From Curvibacter microcysteis (GTDB taxonomy: Bacteria > Pseudomonadota > Gammaproteobacteria > Burkholderiales > Burkholderiaceae_C): a DNA stretch of 64,000 bases. Positions 28,223 through 39,150 of this stretch are shown piece after piece (position 1 is the first letter of the stretch; each line of letters begins with the position of its first letter). The position numbers and the translations under genes were made by a program. The stretch is from contig NZ_JAQSIO010000007.1 of the NCBI RefSeq assembly GCF_028649455.1, positions 124,001-188,000 of the forward strand, written 5' to 3'. The notes beneath the pieces are model-generated. The model saw only the letters and a list, made by a program, of their open reading frames with translations, was not told where the DNA came from and ran no database searches.

Positions 28223-29086
28223 ATGGCCTCTCCTCTCTTTCAGCTCGACCAGTTGCGCACTTTGGTGGCCGTGGTCGAAGCCGGTAGCCTGAGCGCCGGG
28301 GCGCCCCAGGTGTTTTTGTCGGCCTCGGCGGTCAGCGAGCAGTTGCGCAAACTCGAACAACAGGCCGGGCAGAGCCTGTTGCTGCGCTCCAAAGCGGGTG
28401 TGCAGCCAACCCCGGCGGGGCAACGTCTGTTGGCGTGGGGGCGGCAGATGCTGGCGCTCAATGACGAGGCCTACCGTGACCTGCACGGAGTGCCCCTGGC
28501 TGGGGTCTTGCGCTTGGGGGTGACCGACTACTTTCGGCCCTCGGAGCTCAGTGGATTGCTGGCCCGGTTGCAGGCCCGCTATCCCGGGGTGAGTCTGCAA
28601 GTTTCGGTGCTCAAGAGCGGTCTGATCGAGGCCGCCTATGCCGCGGGCGAGCTGGATGTGGGCATCACCTTGCGCGTGATGGGCGCCGGCAGCGCCCGCA
28701 CAGGCCAGTTGTTGCGCCGCGAACCTTTGCAGTGGCTGGCCGCGCCAGGCTGGCGGCCCGAGCCGGGCCAGGCCCTGCGGCTGTTGGCCCTGCCTGACAG
28801 CTGCTCCCTGCACCAGTTCACCGTGGGCTTGCTGCAGCGTCGGCGGGTGCCGTATGTGGTGGCCTTGCAGGCTTCAGGCGTGGCTGGGCTGCAATCGGCT
28901 TTGGCTGCGGGCTTGGGGCTGGCCTGCCTGAATGCTTCAGCCCAGGCGCCGGGGGTGCAGGCGCTGGCTGCGCCACATGGTTTGCCCGCTTTGCCTCAGG
29001 CCGGTTTTTGGGTCTTGCCAGCCCGCAGCGGCGAGACGGAGTTTGTTCGTCAGGCCCGCACGCTGGTGTTGGCTGATCTGGCGTGA
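28223..29086 (+). CDS. LysR-family transcriptional regulator
   Basis: A 287-residue LTTR. The N-terminal winged helix covers about residues 5-62 (FQLDQLRTLVAVVEAGSLSA, SASAVSEQLRKLEQQAGQSL, VQPTPAGQRLLAWGRQML) and the effector domain follows (LAGVLRLGVTDYF, LSGLLARLQARYPGVSLQVS). The ATG giving MASPLFQLDQL is preferred to an earlier TTG. It is divergent from the tautomerase gene. A small ATGA-TGT-TCAT dyad (28186-28196) in the gap could be part of its operator. The effector ligand is unknown. Confidence 0.92.
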   Translation: MASPLFQLDQLRTLVAVVEAGSLSAGAPQVFLSASAVSEQLRKLEQQAGQSLLLRSKAGVQPTPAGQRLLAWGRQMLALNDEAYRDLHGVPLAGVLRLGVTDYFRPSELSGLLARLQARYPGVSLQVSVLKSGLIEAAYAAGELDVGITLRVMGAGSARTGQLLRREPLQWLAAPGWRPEPGQALRLLALPDSCSLHQFTVGLLQRRRVPYVVALQASGVAGLQSALAAGLGLACLNASAQAPGVQALAAPHGLPALPQAGFWVLPARSGETEFVRQARTLVLADLA

Positions 29087-29105
29087 CACGGGGGCCTGCA
29101 GGGCC

Positions 29106-30233
29106 TCAAGGTGGGGTGCTGCGGGCCACGTCTTCCAACAGGGTTTGAAACAGCTGCTGCGAAGCCCGTCCGTTTTGTGGCGCTGGCTGGTTGTAACGTC
29201 CTGCGGTGATCACCACCACCAGCTTCAAGGCCGGCACCAGGTAAAGGCGTTGGCCCCCGTTGCCCATGGCGCCGACCCAGGTCCAGGCGTGGCCGTCCAC
29301 CGTGTGGCTGCCCGTGCGCCACAGGTAGCCATAGCGCCACCCTGGCAGCTCGGCCGGCAGACTGCCCTCGAAGCTGGCGTGCACATAGGCCTCAGGCACG
29401 ATTTGCCGTCCCTGCCAGCGCCCGCCGTCGAGCAGCATCTGCCCCAGCCGGGCCAGGTCACGCGGGCGCAGGCGCAGGCCGGCGTGGGCCATGGGCTGTT
29501 GAGCGCGCCCCGTTTGCCAGACAAACTCTTGAATGCCCAGCGGGGCGAACAGGGCTTGTTGGGCGTACTGAGCCAAGGGTTGTCCGCTGAGCCGTTCCAG
29601 CACGGCCCCGAGCAACACCACGCCACCGCTGTTGTAGCGGTATTGGCTGCCCGGTGCCACGGCCAAGGACCGGCCGAGCACGTAGCCCACCATGTCGCTG
29701 GAGAACTCCATGCGGCTTTCGTCGCTGAACAAGGACACGGCACCGTCTTCATTCCAGTCCATGCCCGAGGACATGGTCAGCAAGTGACGCACCGTGATGC
29801 CGCGCCATTCAGCCGACGCGTCGGGGCGGGCCAGCAGGTCCAGCACCGGGCTGTCCAGGGACGGGATCAAGCCCTGTTGCAGCGCCACCCCCACCAGCAG
29901 GCCGACCACGCTTTTGCTGATGGAGCGCAGGTCGTGCAAGGTATGGGCGTCAAAGGCCTGCTCATGCGAGCCCCATTCGCCAATGTGCCGGTCTTTGCCG
30001 CTGAAATAGTGCTCGGCCAGCGGCTCGCCACGCAGCAGCACCAACACGCCATGCAGGTTCTGCGCGGCGGCGTCGCTGGGGCGCGCATCGTTGCAGAGCT
30101 TGCTTTGCAAGGCCATCGGCGGGCGCTGCAGGGCCTGCTCGCAGGCGGTGGGTGGGGCACTGGCCGCTCCCGATGGGCCGCTCAAGGCCCCCGCCAGAAG
30201 CAGTGCCGTGAGGGCTTGGGGGCGCCAGTGCAT
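29106..30233 (-). CDS. Exported serine hydrolase (beta-lactamase class C / NylB-like)
   Basis: A 375-residue exported enzyme with signal peptide ([20 protein letters not shown]). The active-site SxxK is Ser104-Ile-Ser-Lys107 in [13 protein letters not shown], and the Tyr element is Tyr200 in [13 protein letters not shown]. Other family blocks are [13 protein letters not shown], the [16 protein letters not shown] segment and [18 protein letters not shown]. Such enzymes include penicillin-binding-like esterases, D-aminopeptidases and the 6-aminohexanoate-dimer hydrolase NylB; a true beta-lactamase is unlikely. It lies 8 bp after an amidase and closes the ABC transporter operon, so it probably acts in the periplasm on the imported amide or peptide compound. 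Confidence 0.88.
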   Translation of the reverse strand: MHWRPQALTALLLAGALSGPSGAASAPPTACEQALQRPPMALQSKLCNDARPSDAAAQNLHGVLVLLRGEPLAEHYFSGKDRHIGEWGSHEQAFDAHTLHDLRSISKSVVGLLVGVALQQGLIPSLDSPVLDLLARPDASAEWRGITVRHLLTMSSGMDWNEDGAVSLFSDESRMEFSSDMVGYVLGRSLAVAPGSQYRYNSGGVVLLGAVLERLSGQPLAQYAQQALFAPLGIQEFVWQTGRAQQPMAHAGLRLRPRDLARLGQMLLDGGRWQGRQIVPEAYVHASFEGSLPAELPGWRYGYLWRTGSHTVDGHAWTWVGAMGNGGQRLYLVPALKLVVVITAGRYNQPAPQNGRASQQLFQTLLEDVARSTPP

Positions 30234-30241
30234 CGTGGACC

Positions 30242-31666
30242 TCAGGTTTCAGGCGGCTGCGGCCAGGGCCGCTGAGCGTCGCGGATCAGCTCAAAGGCGC
30301 GCGAGACCTGCAGCACGCCCAGGTCGTCAAAACGGGCGCCAGCGATCTGCAGACCGATGGGCAGACCGCTCTGGGTGTAGCCGCAGTTGATGGACGCAGC
30401 GGGTTGCTCCGACATGTTGAAGGGCACGGTGAAGCCGATGTGCTCCAGCCCATGCAGCGGGTCGTTGGTGGGCGAGGGCAGCTCGGCCGCAAAGGCCGGC
30501 ATCGGCGAGGTCGGCGAGATCACGTAGTCAAAGGCGCTGCAGGCCTTCACTGCGGCCAGGCGCGTCAGGTGGAACTGCTGGCTGGCGTTGAAGACATGGG
30601 GGCCATCAAAGCCCGCAGCGCTGTCGGCCCATTGCCGGATGTAGGGCAGTACGCGGTCGGCCTGCGCCGCCGGCAGGGCCGACAGGTCCAAGTGGGAACG
30701 CATGCGCCAGTAGTGGTCCATGCCGTCCAGCATGGCCTGGGTCATGAAGGGCGCCAGAGGTTCAACCCGGGCGCCAGCCTGCTCGAACAGGGCCGCAGCA
30801 CGCTCGATGGCGGCGCGGATTTCCGGCTCCACCGGCAGGCCGCAACCAGCATCCAGCAGCAGGCCGATGCGCAGGCCGCGAAGCTTGTCCACGCCTTGGT
30901 CAAACTGGTCCCAGGCGATGTCCTGGTAGGGCAGGCTCATGGTGTCGCGCGCATCGGGCAGGGACAGTGTCGCCATCATCAGGGCCGAGTCGGCCACGGT
31001 GCGGGTCATGGGGCCGGCTGCGCGCCCGGTGAAAGGCGGGTCGATGGGGATGCGGCCCAGGCTGGGCTTGAGGCTGTAGATGCCGCACCAGCCCGCAGGC
31101 AGGCGCAGTGAGCCGCCGATGTCGGTGCCCACATGCAGCGGGCCATAGCCAGCGGCGGCGGCCGCGCCGGCGCCGGCGCTGGAGCCCCCCGGGCCCTTGC
31201 TCAGGTCCCAAGGGTTGCGCGACAGTGGATGGAAGGTCGACAGTCCCGAGGACAGCATGCCGTAGTCGGGCATGGTGGTCTTGCTGACGATGACCGCACC
31301 GGCCTCCTTGAGGCGGGCCGCTGGTGGCGCATCGGCGGCGGCAGGCACCAGGCTGACCGCTGCGCTGCCCAGCGGTGTGGGGTCGCCTGCCGTGGCGATG
31401 TTGTCCTTGAGTGTGCCGGGCACGCCGTCGAGCAGGCCTTGAGGCTGGCCTTTGAGCCAGCGCGCCTCGCTGGCGCGGGCCTGGTCCAGGGCCTGTTCGG
31501 GGCGGAACAACCAGGTCGCGCACAGGGCGGGTTCCCAGCACTCGATCTGACGGATCACCGCCTCGGTGACTTCAACAGGCGACAGCGATCGCTCCCGGTA
31601 GGCCTGCAGCAGGGCATGGGCGCCCAGTTCATGCAGGGCTGGGGTGGTGGAGGTGTCAGTGCTCAT
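30242..31666 (-). CDS. Amidase (amidase signature family)
   Basis: A 474-residue cytoplasmic amidase. The Ser-cisSer-Lys triad can be assigned as Lys87 ([10 protein letters not shown]), Ser162 ([11 protein letters not shown]) and Ser186 ([11 protein letters not shown]). The family contains GatA, 6-aminohexanoate-cyclic-dimer hydrolase (NylA) and many broad amidases. There are no GatB/GatC partners here, so a catabolic role is favoured. The start codon abuts the stop of the binding-protein gene of the same operon without a gap, so the substrate is probably what that transporter brings in. Confidence 0.92.
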   Translation of the reverse strand: MSTDTSTTPALHELGAHALLQAYRERSLSPVEVTEAVIRQIECWEPALCATWLFRPEQALDQARASEARWLKGQPQGLLDGVPGTLKDNIATAGDPTPLGSAAVSLVPAAADAPPAARLKEAGAVIVSKTTMPDYGMLSSGLSTFHPLSRNPWDLSKGPGGSSAGAGAAAAAGYGPLHVGTDIGGSLRLPAGWCGIYSLKPSLGRIPIDPPFTGRAAGPMTRTVADSALMMATLSLPDARDTMSLPYQDIAWDQFDQGVDKLRGLRIGLLLDAGCGLPVEPEIRAAIERAAALFEQAGARVEPLAPFMTQAMLDGMDHYWRMRSHLDLSALPAAQADRVLPYIRQWADSAAGFDGPHVFNASQQFHLTRLAAVKACSAFDYVISPTSPMPAFAAELPSPTNDPLHGLEHIGFTVPFNMSEQPAASINCGYTQSGLPIGLQIAGARFDDLGVLQVSRAFELIRDAQRPWPQPPET

Positions 31667-33154
31667 TTACCAGGACAGGGCCGAGAGGTCGTTGACGAAC
31701 ACGGGCATGTCTTTCCAGAGGCCCTTGAGGTTCTTGTGCGCGATGGTGATCCACTGCGGTTGGTACAGGAAGGCGTGCACCGAGTCTTCGGCCAGCAGCT
31801 TCTGCGCCTCGCCCAGCAGCTTGGCACGGTCGGCTTCGCGCGGGGTGTTGTTGATCTTCTTGAACAACTCACTGAACTTGGGCGACTCGTAGTTCCAGTA
31901 GTAGCCGGGCTTGGCGAAGTTGCCCAGGTCGAAGGGTTCGACGTGGGAGATGATGGTCAGGTCGTAGTTCTTGTTGGTGTAGACCCCGCTGAGCCATTGC
32001 GCCCATTCCACGTTCTGGGTCTTGGCCACGATGCCGATCTTGGCCAGCTGCGCGGTGATGACCTCGCCACCCTGGCGGGCGTATGGCGTGGGCGGCAGCA
32101 CCAGGCTGACTTCGAGCGGCGTCGTGACGCCGGCTTCCTTGAGCAAGGCCTTGGCTTTTTCGATGTTGAAGGGGTTGATGCCCGTGGTGTCCACATAGCC
32201 CAGCGCCCCCGGCACGTAGTGGCTGCCAATGGGGCTGCCATAGCCTTCGGCAGCGCCTTCGATGACGGCCTTGCGGTCGATGGCGGCCGCGATGGCGCGG
32301 CGCACGCGCACGTCGTCAAAAGGCTTTTTCTTGTTGTTGATGGCCAGGATGGTCTTGGCCCGTGAGCCGGCCACGATGACCTGGTACTGCGGGTTGCCCT
32401 TGAACTGAGGCACGCCTCGGCTGGTCACGCGCTGGAAGGCGTCCACGTCGCCGGCCAGCAGGGCCGCGACTTGGGCGGCTGGGTCGCCAATGAAGCGGAA
32501 GGTGGCCTTTTTGAGCTTGATGGCGGCTGCGTTGCGGTAGCCGTCCCATTTGAGCAGCACCACCGAGGCGCCCTTGTTCCAGGCCTCGAGCTTGAAGGGG
32601 CCGGTGCCCACGGGCTTGGTGGCATTGCTGTCGGCGCTCTTGGGCTCGACGATGATGGCCGTGGCCTGGCCCAGCACGAACAGGAAGTCGGGGTCGATCT
32701 CCTTGCGCAGCACCACCACGGTGTGTTCGTCGACCGCCTGGGTGCTCATCTCGGCGAAGACGCGCTTGTCCTTGTTGGTGCTCTTTTCGCCACCGGCGCG
32801 GTCAAAGGCAAATTTGACGGCGGCGGCATTGAAGGGCTCGCCGTTCTGGAAGGTGATGCCGCGGCGCAGCTTGAAGGTGTAGGTTTTCAGGTCGGGCGAA
32901 ACCTCCCAGCTCTCGGCCAACAGCGGGGTCACGCTGCCGTCGGCGTTGATCTTGGTGAGGGTCTCGAACACGTTGTAAAGCACCACTTCGGCGATCGCCG
33001 AGGCCGCACCGGCGGTGGGGTCCAGGCCTGGCGGCTCCAGGGTCATGCCCAGCACCACCGCGTCCTTGCGGCTTTGGGCCAGGGCCTCCAGCGAGGTGGT
33101 GGCGGCGAGGGCGGCAAAAGCACCCGAGCTCAGGACGTGGCGGCGGTTGATCAT
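31667..33154 (-). CDS. Peptide/nickel-type ABC transporter substrate-binding protein
   Basis: A 495-residue periplasmic binding protein of family 5 (DppA/OppA/NikA). It starts MINRRHVLSSGAFAALAATT; the RRHVL within a long hydrophobic leader resembles a Tat signal, with cleavage near SLEALAQ. Family features are VLGMTLEPPGLDPTAGAA, LAESWEVSPDLKTYTFKLRR and FDDVRVRRAIAAAIDRKAVI. The ligand cannot be read; neighbours suggest a small peptide or amide. It is in line with the permease and ATPase genes, separated from them by 159 bp in which I see one short GC stem and no clear promoter. Confidence 0.93.
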   Translation of the reverse strand: MINRRHVLSSGAFAALAATTSLEALAQSRKDAVVLGMTLEPPGLDPTAGAASAIAEVVLYNVFETLTKINADGSVTPLLAESWEVSPDLKTYTFKLRRGITFQNGEPFNAAAVKFAFDRAGGEKSTNKDKRVFAEMSTQAVDEHTVVVLRKEIDPDFLFVLGQATAIIVEPKSADSNATKPVGTGPFKLEAWNKGASVVLLKWDGYRNAAAIKLKKATFRFIGDPAAQVAALLAGDVDAFQRVTSRGVPQFKGNPQYQVIVAGSRAKTILAINNKKKPFDDVRVRRAIAAAIDRKAVIEGAAEGYGSPIGSHYVPGALGYVDTTGINPFNIEKAKALLKEAGVTTPLEVSLVLPPTPYARQGGEVITAQLAKIGIVAKTQNVEWAQWLSGVYTNKNYDLTIISHVEPFDLGNFAKPGYYWNYESPKFSELFKKINNTPREADRAKLLGEAQKLLAEDSVHAFLYQPQWITIAHKNLKGLWKDMPVFVNDLSALSW

Positions 33155-33313
33155 GTGTTCAAGCTCCAGAAAAATCATCAGGGAGGGACATGGGGTGGCG
33201 CGGGTTCAGGGCGCCGTCGGGGAGGGCTGGCCACCTGGGCCAGTCCATAAAGCCTTCAATTTCATTGTAGAAGCCCGCGCAGGGCTGGCAGCACCAAGCG
33301 AACTTCATGGGGT

Positions 33314-34152
<839 letters not shown>

Positions 34153-34156
<4 letters not shown>

Positions 34157-35184
34157 GCTTGGGCCTCCGGCAACGGGGCCTGGTGGTGCCAGCAGCGCAC
34201 CAGATGGGGTTCCAGCGCGCCGTGGGCGGCATCGGCTGCCGCAGGCGAGGGCAGGGCTTCGGCCACCGGGCGTTGTTGCACGCAATGCTCGGTGCCCAAG
34301 GCACAGCGCCCGGCGAAGGCGCAGCCAGGGGGCAGGTCCACCAACTCCGGCACGGTGCCGGCAATGGTGCTGAGCAAGGGGCGCGGACCGGGGCCCCGCC
34401 GCGCGCCGAGCTTGGGGCGGGCCGCGAACAAGCCGCGGGTGTAGGGGTGGGCCATGTGGGCGAAGACGGCTTCGGTGGGGCCGCTCTCGACCACGCTGCC
34501 GCCGTACATGACCAGCATCTGGTCCACGTTGTTGGCGATCACGCCCAGGTCGTGCGAGATCAGCATCAAGGCCATGCCGCGCTCGTCCACCAGCTCGTTG
34601 ATCAGGTCCAGGATCTGGCGTTGCACTGTGACGTCCAGCGCGGTGGTGGGCTCGTCGGCGATCAGCAAGTCGGGCTGGCAGGCCAGGGCCATGGCGATGG
34701 TGATGCGTTGGCGCTGTCCGCCCGAGAACTGGTGCGGGTGCGCGTCGATGCGGCTGGCTGCATGGGGGATGCCCACGCGGTCGAGCAAGCGAATGGCTTC
34801 GGTGCGCGCCGCGCTGGCCGACAGGCCACGGTGCAGGCGCAGCGGCTCGGCCACCTGGCGCCCGATCGGGTGCACCGGGTTGAGCGCGGTCATGGGCTCT
34901 TGAAAAATCATGGCCATGCGGTTGCCGCGCAGGCCGCACAAAAAGGACTCGTCGCGCCCGACCAGCTCCTGCCCGTCAAAGACGATGCTGCCACGCACCT
35001 GGGCGCCTTCGGGCAGCAAGCCCATCAAGGCCATCACGGTGAGCGACTTGCCGCAGCCGGACTCGCCGATCAGGCCCAGGGCGTCGCCTTTTTCCAGCGA
35101 GAAACTCAGGCCACGCACAGCGTCGGCAGGGCCGCGCGGCGTTTGCAGCCGGATGTGGAGGTCATTGACTTCGAGCAGGGCCAT
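34153..35184 (-). CDS. Oligopeptide-type ABC transporter ATPase (OppD/DppD-like)
   Basis: A 343-residue ATPase. Walker A is GLIGESGCGKSLTVMALMGL; FQEPMTALNPVHPIG is typical of the D subunit; the signature is [14 protein letters not shown]; Walker B is LLIADEPTTALDVTVQRQI. The C-terminal oligopeptide/dipeptide domain with four Cys (PGCAFAGRCALGTEHCVQQ) is present and in relatives binds a 4Fe-4S cluster. Start is MALLEVNDLHI; the 25-bp gap from the permease gene holds a weak ribosome site. With the F subunit it makes the nucleotide-binding heterodimer. Confidence 0.94.
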
Positions 35185-35209
35185 CGGGTGCAAGCAAAAA
35201 ATTCGGGGC

Positions 35210-36082
35210 TCAGCGTTTGCGCGCCAAGCGGGGGTCGAGCAAGTCGCGCAAGCCGTCACCCAGCAGGTTCAGGCCGAGCACTGCGCCCGCAATCGCCAGG
35301 CCCGGGAAGACTGCCAGCAAGGGGGCCTGGAACAACATGGTTTGCGCCTCGCTGAGCATGCGGCCCCAGGAGGGCTGCGGCGGCTGCGTGCCCAGGCCCA
35401 GGTAGGACAAGGCGGCTTCGGCCAGGATGGCCAGTGCGAACTGAATGGTGGCCTGCACCACCAGCACCGACAGGATGTTGGGCAGTACATGGTCGCGCGT
35501 GATCTGCCACGGGCTGCGGCCACAAGAACGGGCTGCCAACACGAACTCACGCGACCACACCGCATTGGCCGAGGCGCGGGTGATGCGCGCAAACGTCGGG
35601 ATGTTGAAGATGCCGATGGCGATGATGGAGTTGACCATGCCTGCACCGAACACCGCCGTCAGCATGATGGCCGACAGGATGGCGGGGAAGGCAAAAGTGA
35701 AGTCGGCCAGGCGCATCACAGCCTCTTCGGTCCAGCCGCGCCGGGCCGAGGCCAGCAGGCCCAGGGCTGTGCCCAGGCTCACCCCAATGCCCACGGCGAT
35801 CAGGCCCACCGCGATGGAACTCCGAGCCCCCACCAGCAGCAGCGACACCACGTCACGGCCAAAGGTGTCCGTGCCCAGCCAGTGCGCCCAGGATGGGCCT
35901 TGCAGCTTGAGGCTCAGGTCCACCTCGTAGGGCGAATAAGGGGTCCAGACCCAGGACAGGGCCGCCGCCAGTACCAGAGCCGCCGTCAGCAGCGCGCCCA
36001 GCACAAAGCTGGGGTGGCGGCGTGCGCGTTGCCAGAAGCTGGGCGGGGCCAGGCGCGGGGTGGCGGGCAGAACGGCGTTCAT
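35210..36082 (-). CDS. Peptide ABC transporter permease (DppC/OppC-like)
   Basis: A 290-residue inner-membrane permease with about six helices. Typical of the C subunit are an N-terminal cytoplasmic arm (FWQRARRHPSFVLGALLTAA), the conserved HWLGTDTFGRDVVSLLLVGA and the EAA loop region FTRA-type ITRASANAVWSREFVLAARS. Start MNAVLPATPRL overlaps the stop of the B subunit gene by 4 bp (ATGA). The coupled order B-C-D-F matches dipeptide and oligopeptide transporters. Confidence 0.93.
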   Translation of the reverse strand: MNAVLPATPRLAPPSFWQRARRHPSFVLGALLTAALVLAAALSWVWTPYSPYEVDLSLKLQGPSWAHWLGTDTFGRDVVSLLLVGARSSIAVGLIAVGIGVSLGTALGLLASARRGWTEEAVMRLADFTFAFPAILSAIMLTAVFGAGMVNSIIAIGIFNIPTFARITRASANAVWSREFVLAARSCGRSPWQITRDHVLPNILSVLVVQATIQFALAILAEAALSYLGLGTQPPQPSWGRMLSEAQTMLFQAPLLAVFPGLAIAGAVLGLNLLGDGLRDLLDPRLARKR

Positions 36083-37029
36083 ATGTCGCTGGCTTTCACG
36101 CGCGGGTCGATCACGGCATAGAGCAGGTCCACCACGAAGTTCACCACCACCACCAGGCTGGCCAGCAGCATCACGCAGTTGCGCACCACGATCAGATCGC
36201 GGTTGGCGATGGACTGAAAAATCAGCCGGCCCAGGCCGGGCAAAAAGAACACGTTTTCCACCACGATGGTGCCGGCCAGCAGGTTGGCAAACTGCAGGCC
36301 CATGACGGTGATGACCGGGATCAGTGCGTTGCGCAGCACGTGGCCCCACAGGGTGGCGCGGCGGCTCAGGCCTTTGGCGCGAGCGGTGCGCACAAAGTCT
36401 TCGCGCATCACCTCCAGCACAGCCGATCGGGTGATGCGCGCCAGGATGGCGGCCTGCACCACAGCCAGCGACACGGCGGGCAGCAAGAGCGATTTGAGGG
36501 CGTCCAGCGGGTCGTCTTCCCAGCCCGGAAAGCCCCCGGCCGAGAACCATTTGAGGTGCACCGAGAACAGCAGAATCAGCAGGATCGCGAACCAAAAATT
36601 GGGGATGGCAATGCCCACTTGGGCCAGGCTCATCATGCCCACGTCACCCACCCGGTTGTGGTGCGAGGCGGCATACAGGCCCGCGGCCAGGGCCAGGGCG
36701 GTGGTGATCAGCATGGCCAACAGAGCCAACGGCACGGTCAGGGCCAGGCGCTCCAGCACGAGCTCAAGCACCGGGGTGCTGTAGACGTAGCTGTTGCCCA
36801 GGTCGCCTTGCAGCAGCCCACCCACCCATTGGGCGTAGCGCGACAGCGCGGGTTGGTCCAGGCCAAGTTTGCTGGTCAGGGCGGCCACCGCCTCAGGCGC
36901 CGCATCGGGCCCCATCAGCATCTGGGCGGCGTTGCCGGGCAGGATTTCCAGCACCACAAAAATGAGGGCCGAAGCCCCCACCAGCGTGGCGATGAAGGTC
37001 AGGAATCGTTTGAACAGGAACAGGCTCAT
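36079..37029 (-). CDS. Peptide ABC transporter permease (DppB/OppB-like)
   Basis: A 316-residue inner-membrane permease opening the operon. It has the family N-terminus (MSLFLFKRFLTFIATLVGAS, ALIFVVLEILPGNAA), LGLDQPALSRYAQWVGGLLQ, GDLGNSYVYSTPV and the EAA loop RITRSAVLEVMREDFVRTAR with ARAKGLSRR. The ORF is open 28 codons upstream without homologous-looking sequence, so MSLFLFKRF is chosen. The 287-bp divergent gap to the ferredoxin gene holds the promoter; I see an ACACT-AGTGT small dyad near 37150 and no confident -35/-10 pair. Confidence 0.93.
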   Translation of the reverse strand: MSLFLFKRFLTFIATLVGASALIFVVLEILPGNAAQMLMGPDAAPEAVAALTSKLGLDQPALSRYAQWVGGLLQGDLGNSYVYSTPVLELVLERLALTVPLALLAMLITTALALAAGLYAASHHNRVGDVGMMSLAQVGIAIPNFWFAILLILLFSVHLKWFSAGGFPGWEDDPLDALKSLLLPAVSLAVVQAAILARITRSAVLEVMREDFVRTARAKGLSRRATLWGHVLRNALIPVITVMGLQFANLLAGTIVVENVFFLPGLGRLIFQSIANRDLIVVRNCVMLLASLVVVVNFVVDLLYAVIDPRVKASDI

Positions 37030-37181
37030 GGGGCCGGGCAGCACAGGCCCGGACAGACCGAGCGTGGGGATTTCCTTGCAAAAAATCCAGCATATATGAA
37101 ACCGCTGTGTCACGCAGCCCAGCAGGCGCGCTGCCGTCTAAAAGCGACACACTCATGTAGTGTTTACTGAATGGGCGTTGA

Positions 37182-37574
<393 letters not shown>

Positions 37575-37580
37575 GGCGGA

Positions 37581-38270
37581 TCAGCCCTGTGCGATGGGGG
37601 GCGTGCTGCCGTGGTCGACGGCCGGAGCAGCCGCGGTCGCGCCAGCGTCGGCCTGAAGGGTGGCCGGGGCCGGCTGGCGCGGGGGCTTGGGGCGTGGCGG
37701 CTTGCTGGTGTGGATTTGCAAGGTGGCCTTGTCCATTTGGCCTGCCATCAGTGCAGGAGCGGCCTTCAGGGTGCGTGCGATGCAGTCTTCGATCGCCTGG
37801 CGTTGTTCCTGCGGTGGCTTTTTCAGCACCCAGCCCACCACTTCAGCACGGTCGCCTGGGTGGCCAATGCCCAGGCGCAGGCGCCAGTAGCGGTCGGTGC
37901 CCAATTGGGCGTGGATATCGCGCAGGCCGTTGTGCCCGGCGTGGCTGCCGCCGAGTTTGAGCTTGGCCTCGCCCGGCACGACATCCAACTCATCGTGCAC
38001 CACCAGGATTTCTTCGGGCTGGATCTTGAAGAAGCGGGCCAGCGCTGACACGGACTTGCCCGAGAGGTTCATGAAGGTCTGCGGCTCCAGCAGCCAGATG
38101 GTCTGGCCCTCGACCTGGGCGCGTGCCACACGCGCAAAGTAGGCCTTGTCAGGCACCAGGCTGACTTTGAGCGAGCGTGCCAGCTCATCAATCCACCAAA
38201 AACCCGCGTTGTGGCGGGTGGCTTCGTATTCGGTGCCCGGGTTGCCCAGGCCTACAAACAGCTTGATCAT
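37581..38270 (-). CDS. pth: Peptidyl-tRNA hydrolase
   Basis: Releases stalled peptides from peptidyl-tRNA; 229 residues, longer than the usual 190-200 because of a Pro/Ala-rich C-terminal tail ([20 protein letters not shown]). The core has [20 protein letters not shown], the catalytic His in [27 protein letters not shown] and [12 protein letters not shown]. The tail is probably disordered and not needed for catalysis. Part of the conserved order prs - rplY - pth. Confidence 0.95.
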   Translation of the reverse strand: MIKLFVGLGNPGTEYEATRHNAGFWWIDELARSLKVSLVPDKAYFARVARAQVEGQTIWLLEPQTFMNLSGKSVSALARFFKIQPEEILVVHDELDVVPGEAKLKLGGSHAGHNGLRDIHAQLGTDRYWRLRLGIGHPGDRAEVVGWVLKKPPQEQRQAIEDCIARTLKAAPALMAGQMDKATLQIHTSKPPRPKPPRQPAPATLQADAGATAAAPAVDHGSTPPIAQG

Positions 38271-38317
38271 GGAACAGATTATCCGCAGCGTCAGTGGCTG
38301 GCGAGGATGAAAAGCAA

Positions 38318-38341
38318 AACGGCCCACCAAGGTGGGCCGTT
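38318..38341 (-). terminator. Rho-independent terminator after rplY
   Basis: An 11-bp perfect stem (AACGGCCCACC/GGTGGGCCGTT) read on the minus strand is followed by TTTTGCTTTT. It separates rplY from pth. Confidence 0.85.
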
Positions 38342-38407
38342 GAGCAGTGGGGTGTGGGTCTGTTTTGCCGAGCCAAACAGACCGAAGTCACTCAGGCCAA
38401 GCCTGAA

Positions 38408-39025
38408 TTACTTCTTGCCCTTCTTGGCGGGAGCGGGGGCAGCCACGGGAGCAGCCACTTCTTCCACCGGAGCCACCACGGACACCAGAACCGGGTTCTT
38501 CTTGCCGTGGGTGACAGCCACCACGCCCTTGGGCAGGGTGATGTCGTTCAGGTGCAGGGACACGCCCTTCTTCAGGCCCGTCAGGTCCACAGCGATGAAC
38601 TCAGGCAGATCGGCCGGCAGGCAGGTGATTTGCAGTTCGTTGACGATGTGGTTGATCATGCACTTGTCCAGCTTGACAGCCGAAGACTCATCTTCGCCAC
38701 TGTAGTGCACCGGCACCTTGGTGGTCATCTTGGTCTTGGCATCAACGCGTTGGAAGTCGATGTGCAGCACCAGTTGCTTGAACGGGTGGTATTGCACGTC
38801 GCGCAGCAGAACCTTGGTTTCTTGGCCGTTCAGTTCCATGTCCAGAACGCTGGCGTGGAAGGCTTCCTTCTTCAGGGCGTGCCACAGAGCGTTGTGATCG
38901 ATTTCGATCAGTTGCGGCTCTTTGCCATCACCACCGTAAACGATACCGGGGGTTTTGCCGGTGATGCGCAGACGGCGGCTCGCACCCGTACCTTGCTTGG
39001 CGCGCTCAAAAGCGACGAATTTCAT
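38408..39025 (-). CDS. rplY: 50S ribosomal protein L25/general stress protein Ctc
   Basis: 5S rRNA-binding ribosomal protein, 205 residues, the long Ctc form with a C-terminal TL5 domain. The N-terminus is [20 protein letters not shown], then [20 protein letters not shown] and [20 protein letters not shown]; the C-terminal tail is Ala/Pro/Lys-rich ([16 protein letters not shown]). It lies between prs and pth as in many proteobacteria but has its own terminators on both sides. A hairpin in its leader is described separately. Confidence 0.95.
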   Translation of the reverse strand: MKFVAFERAKQGTGASRRLRITGKTPGIVYGGDGKEPQLIEIDHNALWHALKKEAFHASVLDMELNGQETKVLLRDVQYHPFKQLVLHIDFQRVDAKTKMTTKVPVHYSGEDESSAVKLDKCMINHIVNELQITCLPADLPEFIAVDLTGLKKGVSLHLNDITLPKGVVAVTHGKKNPVLVSVVAPVEEVAAPVAAPAPAKKGKK

Positions 39026-39077
39026 GACTAACTCCTTGTGGGGCCGACCGCGACCAGTGCGACCCTATTTTGAAAAT

Positions 39078-39106
39078 GGGCTGAGAGGCCTTTTGGCCTT
39101 CAGCCC
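39078..39106 (-). promoter_or_regulatory. Hairpin in the rplY leader
   Basis: GGGCTGA-AGGCC arms (39078-39090 and 39095-39106) pair with one bulged base around a 4-base loop, 53 bp upstream of the rplY start codon. On the rplY strand it is followed by ATTTTCAAAAT, so it could act as an attenuator or leader regulatory stem. Confidence 0.4.
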
Positions 39107-39126
39107 GCAGTGTGTTCACGCAACGT

Positions 39127-39149
39127 GAAAACCCCCGTGCGGGGGCTTT
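39127..39149 (-). terminator. Rho-independent terminator after prs
   Basis: CCCCC (39132-39136) and GGGGG (39141-39145) form a tight stem with a GTGC loop; on the minus strand it is followed by TTTTC. It starts six bases after the prs stop. Confidence 0.75.
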
Positions 39150-39150
39150 C

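Noticed and set aside
34157-34939. Upstream extension of the second ATPase gene
   Set aside because: It overlaps the OppD-like gene entirely; the ATGA overlap gives the true start.
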